NCBI GenBank assembly: GCA_963663025.1
Contig: OY760073.1
Coordinates: 930,001-994,000, forward strand
DNA length: 64,000 nucleotides
Direction of reading: 5' to 3'
From: JAGWBF01 sp963663025
GTDB taxonomy: Bacteria; Chloroflexota; Dehalococcoidia; Lucifugimonadales; JAGWBF01
Shown here: positions 8,728 through 18,034 of the stretch, in pieces
Position numbering within the stretch: the first letter of the stretch is position 1
How the letters are laid out: each line of letters starts with the position of its first letter
Position numbers and translations under genes: made by a program
The notes under the pieces: generated by a model
Told to the model about the DNA's origin: nothing
Databases searched by the model: none
What the model saw: the letters and a program-made list of their open reading frames with translations, nothing else

Positions 8728-9717
8728 ATGGCAAGCAAGGTGCGGTTCGGACTTACGCTATCCAATAGGGGTGTGATCCTGGGCCTGACCAAGCCCGAGG
8801 AGATCCTGCAGATGGCCGAGGCCGCCGAAGGCTCCGGGGTGTTCGACCATGTGTGGGTTGGGGACTCTATCATGGCCAAGCCCCGCATGGAGTGCATCTC
8901 CCTGATGTCCGCCATCGCTGCCCGCACCTCTCGCGTCGGCATCGGGGTAGCGTGCATGGCAACCCTGCCCTCGCGGGACCCCATAGTGCTGGCGTATCAG
9001 TGGGCCAGCATGGACCTGCTCTCCAACGGGCGCAGCATCCTGGGAGCATGCATGGGTGGGAGCATTGGCGAGCAGGACCATCGCGTCGAATACCGCAACA
9101 TGGGCATCAAGTCCCTGGACCGGGCGCGCCGCATGGAAGAGAACATTGCGATTCTGCGCCAGCTCTGGACCGAGGAGCGGGTAAACTTCCAGGGCGAGTT
9201 CCACACCCTCGAGGAGGCCTTTATCACCCCCAAGCCAGCCCAGTCGCCTCCACCGGTTTGGGTAATCAGCAACCCGCGCCTGAGCACAGGCAAGCCCCAC
9301 ATTATCGAGCGCTCCCTGCGCAGGGTGGCCCAGATGGGAGACGGCTGGATGACGACGGCCACCGGCCCCGTTTCCGATTTTGTGGAGTTGAGACGCCGCA
9401 TTTTCGACTACGCATCTGACTATGACCGCTCCTTCGAAGACCGCCCATGCTCGGTGTACTACAACATCAACATCAACGAAGATGCAGATGCAGCCTTTGA
9501 TGAGGCCAAGCGCTACCTTGATCAGTACTACTCGATCAACTACCTCCCGCAGGTGGTGAAGAACTGGGTGGCCCTGGGGAGCCCCCAGCAGTGCATCGAC
9601 CAGATCGGGGCATACGTGGACGCCGGAGCGACGGATATTCTGCTGAGAATACCCTCATGGGACCAGGCGGGGCAGTTCCGTCGCTGCGTCGAGGAGGTAC
9701 TTCCCCACTTTCGGTAG
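8728..9717 (+). CDS. Luciferase-like (LLM class) flavin/F420-dependent oxidoreductase
   Basis: The 329-residue bacterial-luciferase-fold (TIM barrel) protein shows FDHVWVGDSIM near residue 45, RTSRVGIGVACMATLPSRDP, and the ARRMEENIAILRQLW then FHTLEEAF stretch typical of F420/FMNH2-dependent monooxygenases and reductases. The start at 8728 is chosen because AAAGGAG (8714-8720) sits 7 nt upstream; an ATG nine codons earlier lacks such a site. Its C-terminus ends VLPHFR. The substrate is unknown. Such enzymes are numerous in Chloroflexota and often work on recalcitrant organics. Confidence 0.85.
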   Translation: MASKVRFGLTLSNRGVILGLTKPEEILQMAEAAEGSGVFDHVWVGDSIMAKPRMECISLMSAIAARTSRVGIGVACMATLPSRDPIVLAYQWASMDLLSNGRSILGACMGGSIGEQDHRVEYRNMGIKSLDRARRMEENIAILRQLWTEERVNFQGEFHTLEEAFITPKPAQSPPPVWVISNPRLSTGKPHIIERSLRRVAQMGDGWMTTATGPVSDFVELRRRIFDYASDYDRSFEDRPCSVYYNININEDADAAFDEAKRYLDQYYSINYLPQVVKNWVALGSPQQCIDQIGAYVDAGATDILLRIPSWDQAGQFRRCVEEVLPHFR

Positions 9718-9858
9718 ATTGGGGATCGTTTGGAAGGGCGCTGTCCCGGATGCTAATATGGAACCAGGCTGGACGCATACGTGCAAATGCCGGAGCACGT
9801 TAAGTGCGATGGACCTTCGGGGCGCCGGCGCAACCTGAGATGGGGTGGAAAGCCTTAT

Positions 9859-10644
9859 ATGAGTAAACTTCTGGACAAACTGGACAGGATCGGCCGCGGC
9901 AAGACAGCAAGCTTGGGCTTTGGATCGGCCGGCCGTGCCGAAAAGTTGCCCGCCATGGCGGTTGTTGGTGTGCTTACTGATCAGAAGGCATATCTGAAGC
10001 AGGCCGCCATTCTGAGCGAGGTCGGGGCCGATGCAGTCTTGCTGGAAGGAGCCTCAACAGGAAAGGCCTTGACAGACCTGGCAAAGAAGCTGGACAGCAT
10101 TCCCTGGGGTCCCAAGGTGCAGGAGCTCGGTGTAGATAAGGCGGCCGGCTTTCGAGAAGCTGGCTGCGATTTCCTGGCCTTCGGGCCCGAAAAGGCTCTG
10201 CTTGGCGCTATTGAAGGTGAGTCCACGGGCTACTTCCTCTGCGTAGACCCGGGCATGGAAGAGCGCTTCCTGCGCACCATAGAGGACCTTTCGGTTGACG
10301 GTGTGCTCCTGCCTTCTTCGAGCGTGGGTTTGCCTCTAACCGTGGAGCACATGATGACCCTGGGTGTCGTCCGGGAGGCCTTCAGTAAGTACCTGTTCCT
10401 GGAGCTCCCCGGCCCCATGTCGGCTAGGGAGCTGGAAGGGCTGCGGGATATGGGAATCGATGGTGTGGTCGTTAATCCCGCCATTCTCCCCAAGGAGGAC
10501 ATCCAGGAGATGATATCCAGCCTGAAGTCCCTGCCCAAGAAGCAGCAGAACAAGTCCCGCAGACCCGATGCTGTACTTCCCAAGCCGGGAATGGGGTTCG
10601 TGTCGGCTCCCGACATAGACGACGATGATGACGACGATGACTAA
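9859..10644 (+). CDS. Barrel-like protein of unknown function with poly-aspartate tail
   Basis: The 261-residue protein is not assigned to a named family. Repeating strand-helix units (GADAVLLEG, GCDFLAFGP, SVDGVLLPS, GIDGVVVNP) look like a phosphate-binding beta/alpha barrel distantly akin to HisA/TrpC-type or NanE-like folds. No catalytic residue can be assigned with confidence. The C-terminus is a Lys/Gln-rich linker, then PKPGMGFVSAP, then a run of acidic residues ending in eight aspartates. The ATG at 9859 gives an N-terminus MSKLLDKLDRIG that fits a soluble protein. It precedes tyrA by 43 nt. Confidence 0.6.
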   Translation: MSKLLDKLDRIGRGKTASLGFGSAGRAEKLPAMAVVGVLTDQKAYLKQAAILSEVGADAVLLEGASTGKALTDLAKKLDSIPWGPKVQELGVDKAAGFREAGCDFLAFGPEKALLGAIEGESTGYFLCVDPGMEERFLRTIEDLSVDGVLLPSSSVGLPLTVEHMMTLGVVREAFSKYLFLELPGPMSARELEGLRDMGIDGVVVNPAILPKEDIQEMISSLKSLPKKQQNKSRRPDAVLPKPGMGFVSAPDIDDDDDDDD

Positions 10645-10687
10645 ACGCTGCCAGGCTGGGATTACATAACTTACTGGCAATCTCCGT

Positions 10688-11725
10688 ATGACAAACAAGC
10701 TAACCATAATCGGCACCGGCTTCATTGGGACATCCTTGGGCTTGGCCATGAAAGCCCGCGGCTCAGGTGGGTTCCAGATCGTGGGTACTGACATTGACCG
10801 CAGCAATGCGGCAGGTGCCGACGCGGCAGGTGCCGTAGACACCACCTCCGACAACCTCCGTGAAGCTGTTCAAGGAGCGGATGTGGTGGTGCTTGCCACA
10901 CCCCTCAGGGCCATGAGGGATGTCATGGGGATTATCGGCCGAGGTCTGGAGGATGGATGCCTCGTCACGGACACGGCCGGCATTAAGACACCGGTAATGC
11001 AATGGGCTAGGGAGTACCTCCCCGACCGTGTAACCTTCGTCGGTGGGCATCCCATCGTGTTCAAGCGAGGGACCGGCCCTGACGCAGCCGATCCCAACCT
11101 GTTCGCAGGCTGCCCCTATTGCGTCATTCCGGCCCGGGGAGCCCGGCAGGACCGCGTGAAGGATGCGGTGCAACTGGTCCAGTCCGTAGGGGCGGTGGAC
11201 CGGTTCATCGATGCGGCGGAACACGACAGCCTGATCGCCGCCGTGGACAATCTTCCGCTCCTCCTGTCTGCTGCCCTGATGAGCTGCGCATCCAGAAGCC
11301 AGTCCTGGGATGACATCGCCATCCTGGCGTCCCGGTATTTCGGTGAGGTGACCACCCTGGCAAAAGAGGACACGGCTGCCGATCAGGACAGTTTCTTCTT
11401 CAACGAGGCCGCCACCGTAGCATGGATCGACAACTTCATCCGTGAGCTGTACCGCATCAGGCAGATCCTGGAATCCGACGATGAAAAGAAGGATAGTGCT
11501 TTGACGGACCTGCTAAGGGAGGCGAGAGCAGCCCGGCAAAAGTGGCTGGACGGCGTTGTGACATCGGAGACGTTGGCTGCCATCGAGGGCGCCAAGGTGC
11601 CGCCGAAGTCGAGCATGCTCGATATGGTAGTGGGGGACAGGGAGGCTCGCGAGAGGGCATTCGGCTGGGGAGGAGGCAGGGTGCCGGACCGCAAGTCCGA
11701 CGAAAAAAGACGAGGAAAGTGGTGA
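10688..11725 (+). CDS. tyrA: Prephenate dehydrogenase
   Basis: The 345-residue protein has an N-terminal Rossmann fold (IIGTGFIGTSLGLAMK, GTDIDRS) and a C-terminal helical dimerisation domain. The family segments ADVVVLATPL, DTAGIKT and FVGGHPI are present, and the last carries the substrate-site His. It converts prephenate to 4-hydroxyphenylpyruvate for tyrosine synthesis. The residue run between 250 and 345 is more variable and rich in charged residues. The stop overlaps the start of aroA by four bases (GTGA), so the two shikimate-pathway genes are co-translated. Confidence 0.85.
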   Translation: MTNKLTIIGTGFIGTSLGLAMKARGSGGFQIVGTDIDRSNAAGADAAGAVDTTSDNLREAVQGADVVVLATPLRAMRDVMGIIGRGLEDGCLVTDTAGIKTPVMQWAREYLPDRVTFVGGHPIVFKRGTGPDAADPNLFAGCPYCVIPARGARQDRVKDAVQLVQSVGAVDRFIDAAEHDSLIAAVDNLPLLLSAALMSCASRSQSWDDIAILASRYFGEVTTLAKEDTAADQDSFFFNEAATVAWIDNFIRELYRIRQILESDDEKKDSALTDLLREARAARQKWLDGVVTSETLAAIEGAKVPPKSSMLDMVVGDREARERAFGWGGGRVPDRKSDEKRRGKW

Positions 11726-13017
11726 TCCGAACCCTCCACAGGCCGGCCAGGCTGAGGGGTTCCGTGGCTCTGCTAGGCGACAAGTCAGTCTCCCACAGGG
11801 CCTTGATGCTGAATTCGATAGCCCATGGCACAGCAACTGTCAGGGGACTTTCCCTGGGTGACGATGTCGCCTCTACTATGGGTTGCCTGCGAGCAATGGG
11901 AGTAGTCATCGAAAAGTTGGATGCTCCCGACATCGTCCGGGTAGCAGGCTCCGGCGGTGAGCTCCGGGAACCAGAGGATGTGCTGGATGCCGGCAACAGC
12001 GGCACCACCATGCGCCTCCTGTCGGGTATCCTCGCGGGACAGCCCTTCACGTCAGTCCTGTCCGGGGACGGGTCCCTTCGGTCCCGTCCCATGGGCCGCA
12101 TAGTAGATCCCCTGACCCGCATGGGGGCAAGGATAACGGGACGCAAGGGAGGAGCCTACGCCCCGTTGACCCTTTCCGGCGGAGGACTAAAGGGAATCGA
12201 ATACACTCTGCCGGTTGCCAGCGCCCAGGTGAAGTCGTCGATAATGCTTGCCGGGACACACGCCGAAGGCAAGACCCTGATCCACCAGCCTGCCCTCTCC
12301 CGGGACCACACCGAGCTGATGATGCGCGCCATGGGCGTGAATGTGGTGGAGGACGGCACAACCATCTGCCTGGAGCCGTCGAAGCTTACAGCCCTGGATG
12401 TGATAGTGCCGGGCGATATCAGCTCGGCGGCATTCTGGATAGTTGCGGCGGCTTGCCACCCCGATTCCGAGCTGACCATCACCAATGCTGGGATCAACCC
12501 GACTCGCGGCGGAATCCTGGAGGTGATGGAAAGCATGGGCGCCGATGTTGAGCTTGTGAACCAGCGTATTGAAGGCGGGGAGCCGGTGGCAGACGTCGTT
12601 GTCAAGTCGGGGGACTTGGTAGGGACGGAAATCGGCGGCGATGTGATCCCTCGCGTAATAGATGAGCTTCCGGTGATTGCCGTAGCTGCATGCTTTGCCA
12701 GGGGAAAGACGACGATAATGGATGCGGGCGAGCTTCGGGTCAAGGAGTCAGACCGCATTAGCACGACTGTTTCTCAGCTTTCCAGGATGGGCGCTAGAAT
12801 CGAGGAGCTGCCCGACGGTATGGTGATCGATGGGACAGGGCGGCTAGCGGGGGCTGAATGCACCAGCGATGGCGACCACCGCATTGCCATGGCCATGGGC
12901 ATAGCGGGGCTCCTTGCAGAGGGAACGACCATCGTGGATGAGGCGGAAGCGGCCTCGATTTCGTATCCGACTTTCTGGGGTGAAATCGACGCCATCCTGG
13001 CGGGAACCGGGGCATAG
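11722..13017 (+). CDS. aroA: 3-phosphoshikimate 1-carboxyvinyltransferase (EPSP synthase)
   Basis: The 431-residue enzyme joins shikimate-3-phosphate and PEP to form EPSP. Signatures seen: GDKSVSHRALML (shikimate-3-P/PEP site), DAGNSGTTMRLLSG, DGSLRSRPMGR and ELRVKESDRI. The two-domain inside-out barrel length is normal. The GTG start at 11722 has GAGGAAA (11712-11717) upstream and overlaps tyrA by 4 nt. A much longer in-frame extension inside tyrA is rejected. gmk follows 5 nt downstream. Confidence 0.95.
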   Translation: MIRTLHRPARLRGSVALLGDKSVSHRALMLNSIAHGTATVRGLSLGDDVASTMGCLRAMGVVIEKLDAPDIVRVAGSGGELREPEDVLDAGNSGTTMRLLSGILAGQPFTSVLSGDGSLRSRPMGRIVDPLTRMGARITGRKGGAYAPLTLSGGGLKGIEYTLPVASAQVKSSIMLAGTHAEGKTLIHQPALSRDHTELMMRAMGVNVVEDGTTICLEPSKLTALDVIVPGDISSAAFWIVAAACHPDSELTITNAGINPTRGGILEVMESMGADVELVNQRIEGGEPVADVVVKSGDLVGTEIGGDVIPRVIDELPVIAVAACFARGKTTIMDAGELRVKESDRISTTVSQLSRMGARIEELPDGMVIDGTGRLAGAECTSDGDHRIAMAMGIAGLLAEGTTIVDEAEAASISYPTFWGEIDAILAGTGA

Positions 13018-13022
13018 CAGGT

Positions 13023-13709
13023 ATGGGGCCGGAACAAGCGGGTTTCGATGTTCAGCTTCCCCTTGACCAAGGGGAAAGCACGTCAGACAGTGCTGCAAGC
13101 CCGATCGAAACAGCGGGACCGGCTCCTCTCCTCATCGTGCTCTCCGGCCCCAGCGGCGTGGGCAAAGATGCTGTCATGGCAGGTCTCCGCGCCTTGGGCA
13201 GGCCCTGGCACTTCGCAATTACGATGACGACGCGCCCAATGCGAGAGGGGGAGAAGGATGGTGTTGACCACCATTTCGCCGCCTCAGACCGGTTCCTGAG
13301 CCTGCGGGATGCCGGTGAGTTGCTGGAGTCGGCCGAGGTGTATGGCAACTGGTACGGGGTCCCCAAGCAGCAGGTCAGGGATGCCATGGATCAGGGCCGG
13401 GATGTGTTGGTGAGGGTCGATATCCAGGGTGCGGAATCAATCAGAACCCTCGCGCTGGAGGCGGTGAGCATCTTCCTCGCCCCAGCTGATATGGGCGAGC
13501 TGCGGAAACGCCTTGTATCCCGGGCCAGCGAGACCGGAGCAGTCTTGGAGGAACGGATCCAGGCGGCCTGGCGGGAGATGGAGCACCTCCCCAAGTTCAA
13601 CTACCATGTCATTAACAAGGACGGCTGCCTGGAAGAAGCAGTCCGCAACATCGATGCCATCGTGACGGCAGAAAAATGCCGAGCAGTCCCCCGGAGAGTG
13701 GTGATATAG
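13023..13709 (+). CDS. gmk: Guanylate kinase
   Basis: The 228-residue protein phosphorylates GMP to GDP. The P-loop is SGPSGVGKDAV at about 40-50, with Asp replacing the usual Ser/Thr after the lysine. GMP-binding segments TTRPMREGEKDGVDHHF and ESAEVYGNWYGVP follow, then the VRVDIQGA strand and the adenine-side arginines. An N-terminal extension of about 35 residues has no counterpart in short GMKs; the start could lie further in, although the ATG at 13023 is 5 nt after aroA. The odd P-loop residue should be tolerated, since the backbone of the loop is intact. Confidence 0.9.
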   Translation: MGPEQAGFDVQLPLDQGESTSDSAASPIETAGPAPLLIVLSGPSGVGKDAVMAGLRALGRPWHFAITMTTRPMREGEKDGVDHHFAASDRFLSLRDAGELLESAEVYGNWYGVPKQQVRDAMDQGRDVLVRVDIQGAESIRTLALEAVSIFLAPADMGELRKRLVSRASETGAVLEERIQAAWREMEHLPKFNYHVINKDGCLEEAVRNIDAIVTAEKCRAVPRRVVI

Positions 13710-13769
13710 CGCAGACTAGGCGGTTAGCGCCGTGGGCAGCCTTGGATCTGCCCGTTAAGAGAACCGAGT

Positions 13770-14669
13770 ATGGACCGTAACGAAACGCCAAACACACCCC
13801 AGAGGCTGCCTAGCTGGATGAAGGTCCGGATGCCCGGCGGGCCGAACTACATTCAGTTGAAGAACCTGCTGAAGGACTCCCAGCTTCACACGGTCTGTGA
13901 AGAAGCCCGGTGTCCCAACATCGGGGAGTGCTGGGAAGCCCGCAGCGCGACCTTCATGATCCTGGGGGACATCTGCACTCGCCGGTGCCACTATTGCGCC
14001 GTGACGACGGGCAGGCCCATCGGCATAGACGTCTACGAGCCCGAGAGGCTGGCCCAAAGCGTGGCGCGGCTGGGACTGAACTACTGCGTTATCACTTCGG
14101 TGAACCGGGACGACCTGGCCGATGGCGGTGCCTTGATATTCGCAGCATGTATACGGAAGATCAGGGAGCTGCTGCCCGATTGCAAGGTTGAGGTACTTAT
14201 TCCCGATTTCGGAGGTTCATGGAAGGCCCTTGGAAAGGTGATGGACGCCAAGCCCGATGTGCTGAACCACAATATCGAATCAGTGAAGCGAGTATTCCCC
14301 AGGGTTCGTCCCTCGGGTGACTACGGCATATCCTTGGAGCTCCTGGCACAAGCAAAGCAGATGAATCCCGATGTGCCCACAAAGTCGGGAATAATCGTCG
14401 GGATGGGTGAAGAGCTCGAGGAAGTAACGGAGACTATGAAGGATCTGCGTGAGGTGGACTGCGACCTTCTGACCGTCGGACAGTATCTTAGGCCTTCGCC
14501 GAAGCACCTGCCGGTCTCCCGCTACTACACTCCCGCCGAATTCGAAGCGCTGGCCGAAACAGGGCGCTCCCTGGGATTCAAGCACGTTGCCTCTGGTCCC
14601 CTGGTACGAAGCTCATACCACGCAGACCGGCAGCACGAGGCTGCATCCCGCCAGCACGCCCTCTCCTAG
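13770..14669 (+). CDS. lipA: Lipoyl synthase (radical SAM)
   Basis: The 299-residue enzyme inserts two sulfurs into protein-bound octanoyl groups. The auxiliary 4Fe-4S cluster motif CxxxxCxxxxxC is visible in VCEEARCPNIGECW near residues 42-54. The radical-SAM CxxxCxxC motif follows in CTRRCHYC at about 70-77. A GQYLRPSPKH..V segment and a C-terminal RSSYHAD carry the conserved serine ligand region. It is the last gene of the plus-strand run from tyrA. It converges on the HAD gene with 7 nt between stops. No lipB is nearby in the window. Confidence 0.95.
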   Translation: MDRNETPNTPQRLPSWMKVRMPGGPNYIQLKNLLKDSQLHTVCEEARCPNIGECWEARSATFMILGDICTRRCHYCAVTTGRPIGIDVYEPERLAQSVARLGLNYCVITSVNRDDLADGGALIFAACIRKIRELLPDCKVEVLIPDFGGSWKALGKVMDAKPDVLNHNIESVKRVFPRVRPSGDYGISLELLAQAKQMNPDVPTKSGIIVGMGEELEEVTETMKDLREVDCDLLTVGQYLRPSPKHLPVSRYYTPAEFEALAETGRSLGFKHVASGPLVRSSYHADRQHEAASRQHALS

Positions 14670-14676
14670 GCGGGCG

Positions 14677-15354
14677 TTACACCTCCAGGACCTCCAGCAG
14701 GTCCGACATGCTCTCGCATATGTGGGTGGGGTCTTCACGGATGAGGGCATCCCGGTTCAGGGTACCCCACATGGCAGCCGTCCCCGCCATGCCGCAGTTC
14801 CGGGCGCACTGGATGTCAACAGGGCTGTCCCCTACGTACATGGCGCTATCGGGTTTCGCAGTCAGGGCATCTAACACCTGTCGTAAGCCCGTCGGATTCG
14901 GCTTGTAGGGCCGGCGATTGTCCAGGAACCGCACATGGTCGAACAAGCTTCCTATGCCCGAGATTTCCAGTTCCATCCTGCCGTACTTCTGGCGCTTGTC
15001 CGAGAATAGGGCAAGGCGGTACCCTGCGCTCTTTAGAGCGGTCAGGGTGTCGGCAACCCCTGGGAAAAGGCCCCCGGCGTCCTGAATATGGGCGATGTAG
15101 AGGCTCATGTATTCTTCCATAGCGCCATCGGGGTTGTGGGGGAAGAGGTTGCCCACATGCCTCACAAAAGGCACTATGAAGGTAGAGGCCACCGTTTCTT
15201 CAAAGGGCGGCTCCACACCCATCGAATCGGCGGTCCGCCCGATTGTCTTTACATGGTAAGTCCAGCTATTCCAGAGTGTCTGGTCCCAGTCGAAGACGAT
15301 CAGGCCCGGTTTGCATTGCCCCGCTGGAGATGGACTTGCCTCTGCTGGGTTCAT
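14677..15354 (-). CDS. HAD-superfamily hydrolase (phosphoglycolate phosphatase-like)
   Basis: This 225-residue haloacid dehalogenase-type phosphatase has motif I VFDWDQTLW with nucleophile Asp22 and acid/base Asp24. Motif II is LALFSDK. The motif III lysine lies around YKPNPTG, and motif IV is MYVGDSPVDIQCA. The helical cap inserted after motif I fits subclass IA (Gph/PPase group). The substrate is not determinable. It is divergent from the amidohydrolase at 15462 across 107 nt that show no strong promoter. Confidence 0.82.
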   Translation of the reverse strand: MNPAEASPSPAGQCKPGLIVFDWDQTLWNSWTYHVKTIGRTADSMGVEPPFEETVASTFIVPFVRHVGNLFPHNPDGAMEEYMSLYIAHIQDAGGLFPGVADTLTALKSAGYRLALFSDKRQKYGRMELEISGIGSLFDHVRFLDNRRPYKPNPTGLRQVLDALTAKPDSAMYVGDSPVDIQCARNCGMAGTAAMWGTLNRDALIREDPTHICESMSDLLEVLEV

Positions 15355-15461
15355 ACCCGGTGCGGTATCTCCCTTAGACTATGGGTAGTATGATGGATGG
15401 CCCCGGTGGGGCAGCGGGCTGTGCGGTTACAGACCGCCAAGGCTCATAGGGGACGCTTAGC

Positions 15462-17037
15462 TTGGAACACCCCGGCATCATATATCAGAACGCTAACCTG
15501 CTCCAGTGCGTCACGTCAGGGGTGGCGTTGCCGGACTCCGGGCTTGGTTTCGTGGCCGTAAGGGACGGGCGGATTGTGGCAATCGGTCCCGCTGAAGCAG
15601 CATCCTCGGTAAGCGACCAGGAAACCCGCATGATCGACTGCCAGGGGTACACGCTGCTTCCGGGTTTTGTCGATGCCCACTGTCACTTTCTGGCCCTTGC
15701 CAGCCGCCTGAGCGCCATCGATTGCGGGCGTGAGCGGGCGTCGACCATACCCCAGTTGGTGAACGTAATAGCGCAGGGTTCGGCTGAAGCCCGGAGCAGG
15801 AAATGGGATGGGCAGGGTTGGATCCGCGCCTTTGGCTACGACGAGTTCTACCTGGACGAGGGACGGCATCCTACCCGCTGGGAGTTGGACCAGGTGTCAA
15901 TGACCCACCCACTACGCCTGGACCACAGGACGGGCCATGCCATGGTGCTGAACAGCTTCGCCTTGGACCTGCTTCACATAACAAGGGACACTCCCGACCC
16001 TGTCGATGGCGTCATCCAACGGGACGAGGTGTCAGGGGAGCCTACCGGGATACTCCTGGAAATGGGCCGATGGGTCAGGAAGAGGCTGGGTCATACCCGG
16101 AGTGAAGATGAGATTTGCAGGGATGCCAATGTGGCCAGCGACCTATTTCTTTCGAAGGGCGTTACGTCGTTACAGGATGCCACCCCGACCAACAGCCAGA
16201 AGCAGTGGGAGCTTTTCGCAAGTCTCAGGAGATCAGGCTGCGTGGTTCCCAGGGTGAACATGATGATGGGGGCCGGCTGCACAAACCCCGGGGACAGAGC
16301 AGAAAATGAGGCCCCGCGAAGACGCCGGGCTGCGCCTTGGAGCAGCGAAGATCATGGCAACCCTGACCACGGGCGCCCTTCAGCCTTCCGAGGAGGATCT
16401 GAGGACGCTGATCCTCAGGGAGCACATGCAGGGCTCCCAGGTCGCCGTACACGCCGTCGAGGCTGAGGTTGTGGAAGCGGTTGCCGACGCCCTGCTGTAT
16501 GCCCAAGCTGTCGCTCCCCGGCCCGATGCCAGGCACCGTATCGAGCACTGTTCCGAGTGTCCTCCTCGTGCGGTGGAAAAGATAGCCGCGACAGGGGCGG
16601 TGGTCGTGACCCAGCCGGGGTTTATCTACGATGTCGGTGATCGGTACAGCGGACTGGCAGAGAGTCGCAACCTTCCCCACCTCTATCCTATTGCAGGCCT
16701 CGCTACCGCCGGCGTTCCCATCGGCGCGGGTTCTGACTCTCCGGTCACTTATCCTGACCCTATGGCTAGCATCTGCGCCGCCGTTACTCGCAGGACAAGG
16801 GCCGGCGCAGTTCTAGGCCGCGGCCAAGGGATATCGGTGGAGGATGCCCTGGCCATGTACACCCGGGGAGGGGCGTACGCATCCTTCGAGGAGCATCGAA
16901 AGGGCACCATGAAGGTAGGATACCTGGCAGATTTCGTGCTTCTGGAGAAGGATCCCACCGCCGTCTTTCCGGGCGCTCTAGGGGACATACGCCCCCTGAT
17001 AACTGTGATAGGCGGAGAGGTGGTCTGGGAGGCCTAG
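15462..17037 (+). pseudogene. YtcJ-like amidohydrolase (Amidohydro_3), interrupted by one frameshift
   Basis: The first part (TTG start 15462, AGGGGA upstream) encodes the N-terminus with VAVRDGRIVAIG and the metal motif DAHCHF. It stays in family sequence up to MMMGAGCTNPG (~16290). From about 16306 the family sequence continues in the next frame: GLRLGAAKIMATL, AVHAVEAE, RHRIEHCSE, GAGSDSPVTY and the C-terminal VGYLADFVLLEKDP. Together they make a ~525-residue hydrolase with every metal ligand kept, so the break is recent or a sequencing error. The shift fits one extra base in a short homopolymer (AAAA 16303-16306 or CCCC 16312-16315). The restored gene ends at 17037, sharing CTAG with the convergent prenyl synthase. 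Confidence 0.8.
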
Positions 17038-18025
17038 TAGCTTCGTTCCCGGACGAATTCGGTGAGTGTCAGGAGGGAATTGCGGGCGGGGCTGCTGGGA
17101 ACGATTGACAGGGCATTGGCGGCCTCCGTGCAGTAGTCCCTCGCCACAGAAAAGCAAGAGGCAATGATCTCCCCGGGTCCTGGAGCATCTTGAGAGCCTC
17201 CTGCACCACACCTTCGTCTCTGTTGCCATTGCCCGATACCAGCTCATTGAGGGGGCGGCAGGTGGGGTCCCTTTCCATGAGGATGATGGCCGGCAGAGTT
17301 AATACTCCCTGAAGAAGATCATTGCCAACAGGCTTGCCAATTTCTTGAGAATTGCCTGTTACGTCCAGGATGTCGTCGATAACCTGGAAGGCCATGCCGA
17401 TGTTGTAGCCATACCGCTTCAGGGCGGCCACGACTTCTTCCGGCGCATCGGTGAGGATTGCGCCCGTCTCCGAGGCGGTCTGGAACAAGGACGCCGTCTT
17501 CTTGTAGATGCAGCTCTCGTATTCGATTCTGCTCGGCGCGCTATAGCTGCCACTGAAGTACTCCTGTAATTCGCCGCTGGACAGGTCCATCAGGGTCTCC
17601 GAGAAACGGCGGATCACCCTGACATTGTTTGTCTCGCACACGAAGACGGCTGAAGTCGCGAATACGTAGTCGCCCAGGAGCACCGCCACGTCTTTCCCCC
17701 ACATGTCGGTGACTGTGCGTCTTCCACGGCGAAGGGGAGAGTTGTCAACCGTGTCGTCGTGGATGAGGGTGGCAACATGGAGCAGCTCCACTGCGGCACC
17801 CATGATCACCGGCAGGGAATGGTCGTGGGGGTAGATGTTGCCTGCCAGCAGGGTGATGGCCGGGCGCATCCTCTTGCCTCCCGCCTGCAGAACGTGCTCC
17901 AGCAGTTCTGACATGTGGGGCATGTCCGTCTGAGAGAGGGAGGCGAGTTTCTCTTCTACCTGGATCAGATCATCGGCAATTGGCTCGTAAATGAGGGAGA
18001 TTCGAGTGTCCAGACCTTCCAGCAA
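17034..18025 (-). pseudogene. Trans-polyprenyl diphosphate synthase, frameshifted near the C-terminus
   Basis: The enzyme chain-elongates allylic diphosphates with IPP. Both Asp-rich motifs are intact: LIHDDTVDN (first DDxxD) and FQVIDDILD (second), with RGRRTV and KTASLF between them. In the frame as given the protein runs off into nonsense after MLQDPG and stops at 17069. One added G in the run at 17171-17174 instead gives a normal C-terminus (GEIIASCFSVARDYC to LTEFVRERSY) ending at 17034, about 330 residues. The gene is probably functional in the organism. TTG start at 18025 with AGGAG overlapping the metG stop, so it is coupled to metG. Confidence 0.82.
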
Positions 18026-18034
18026 AACGCGCTC

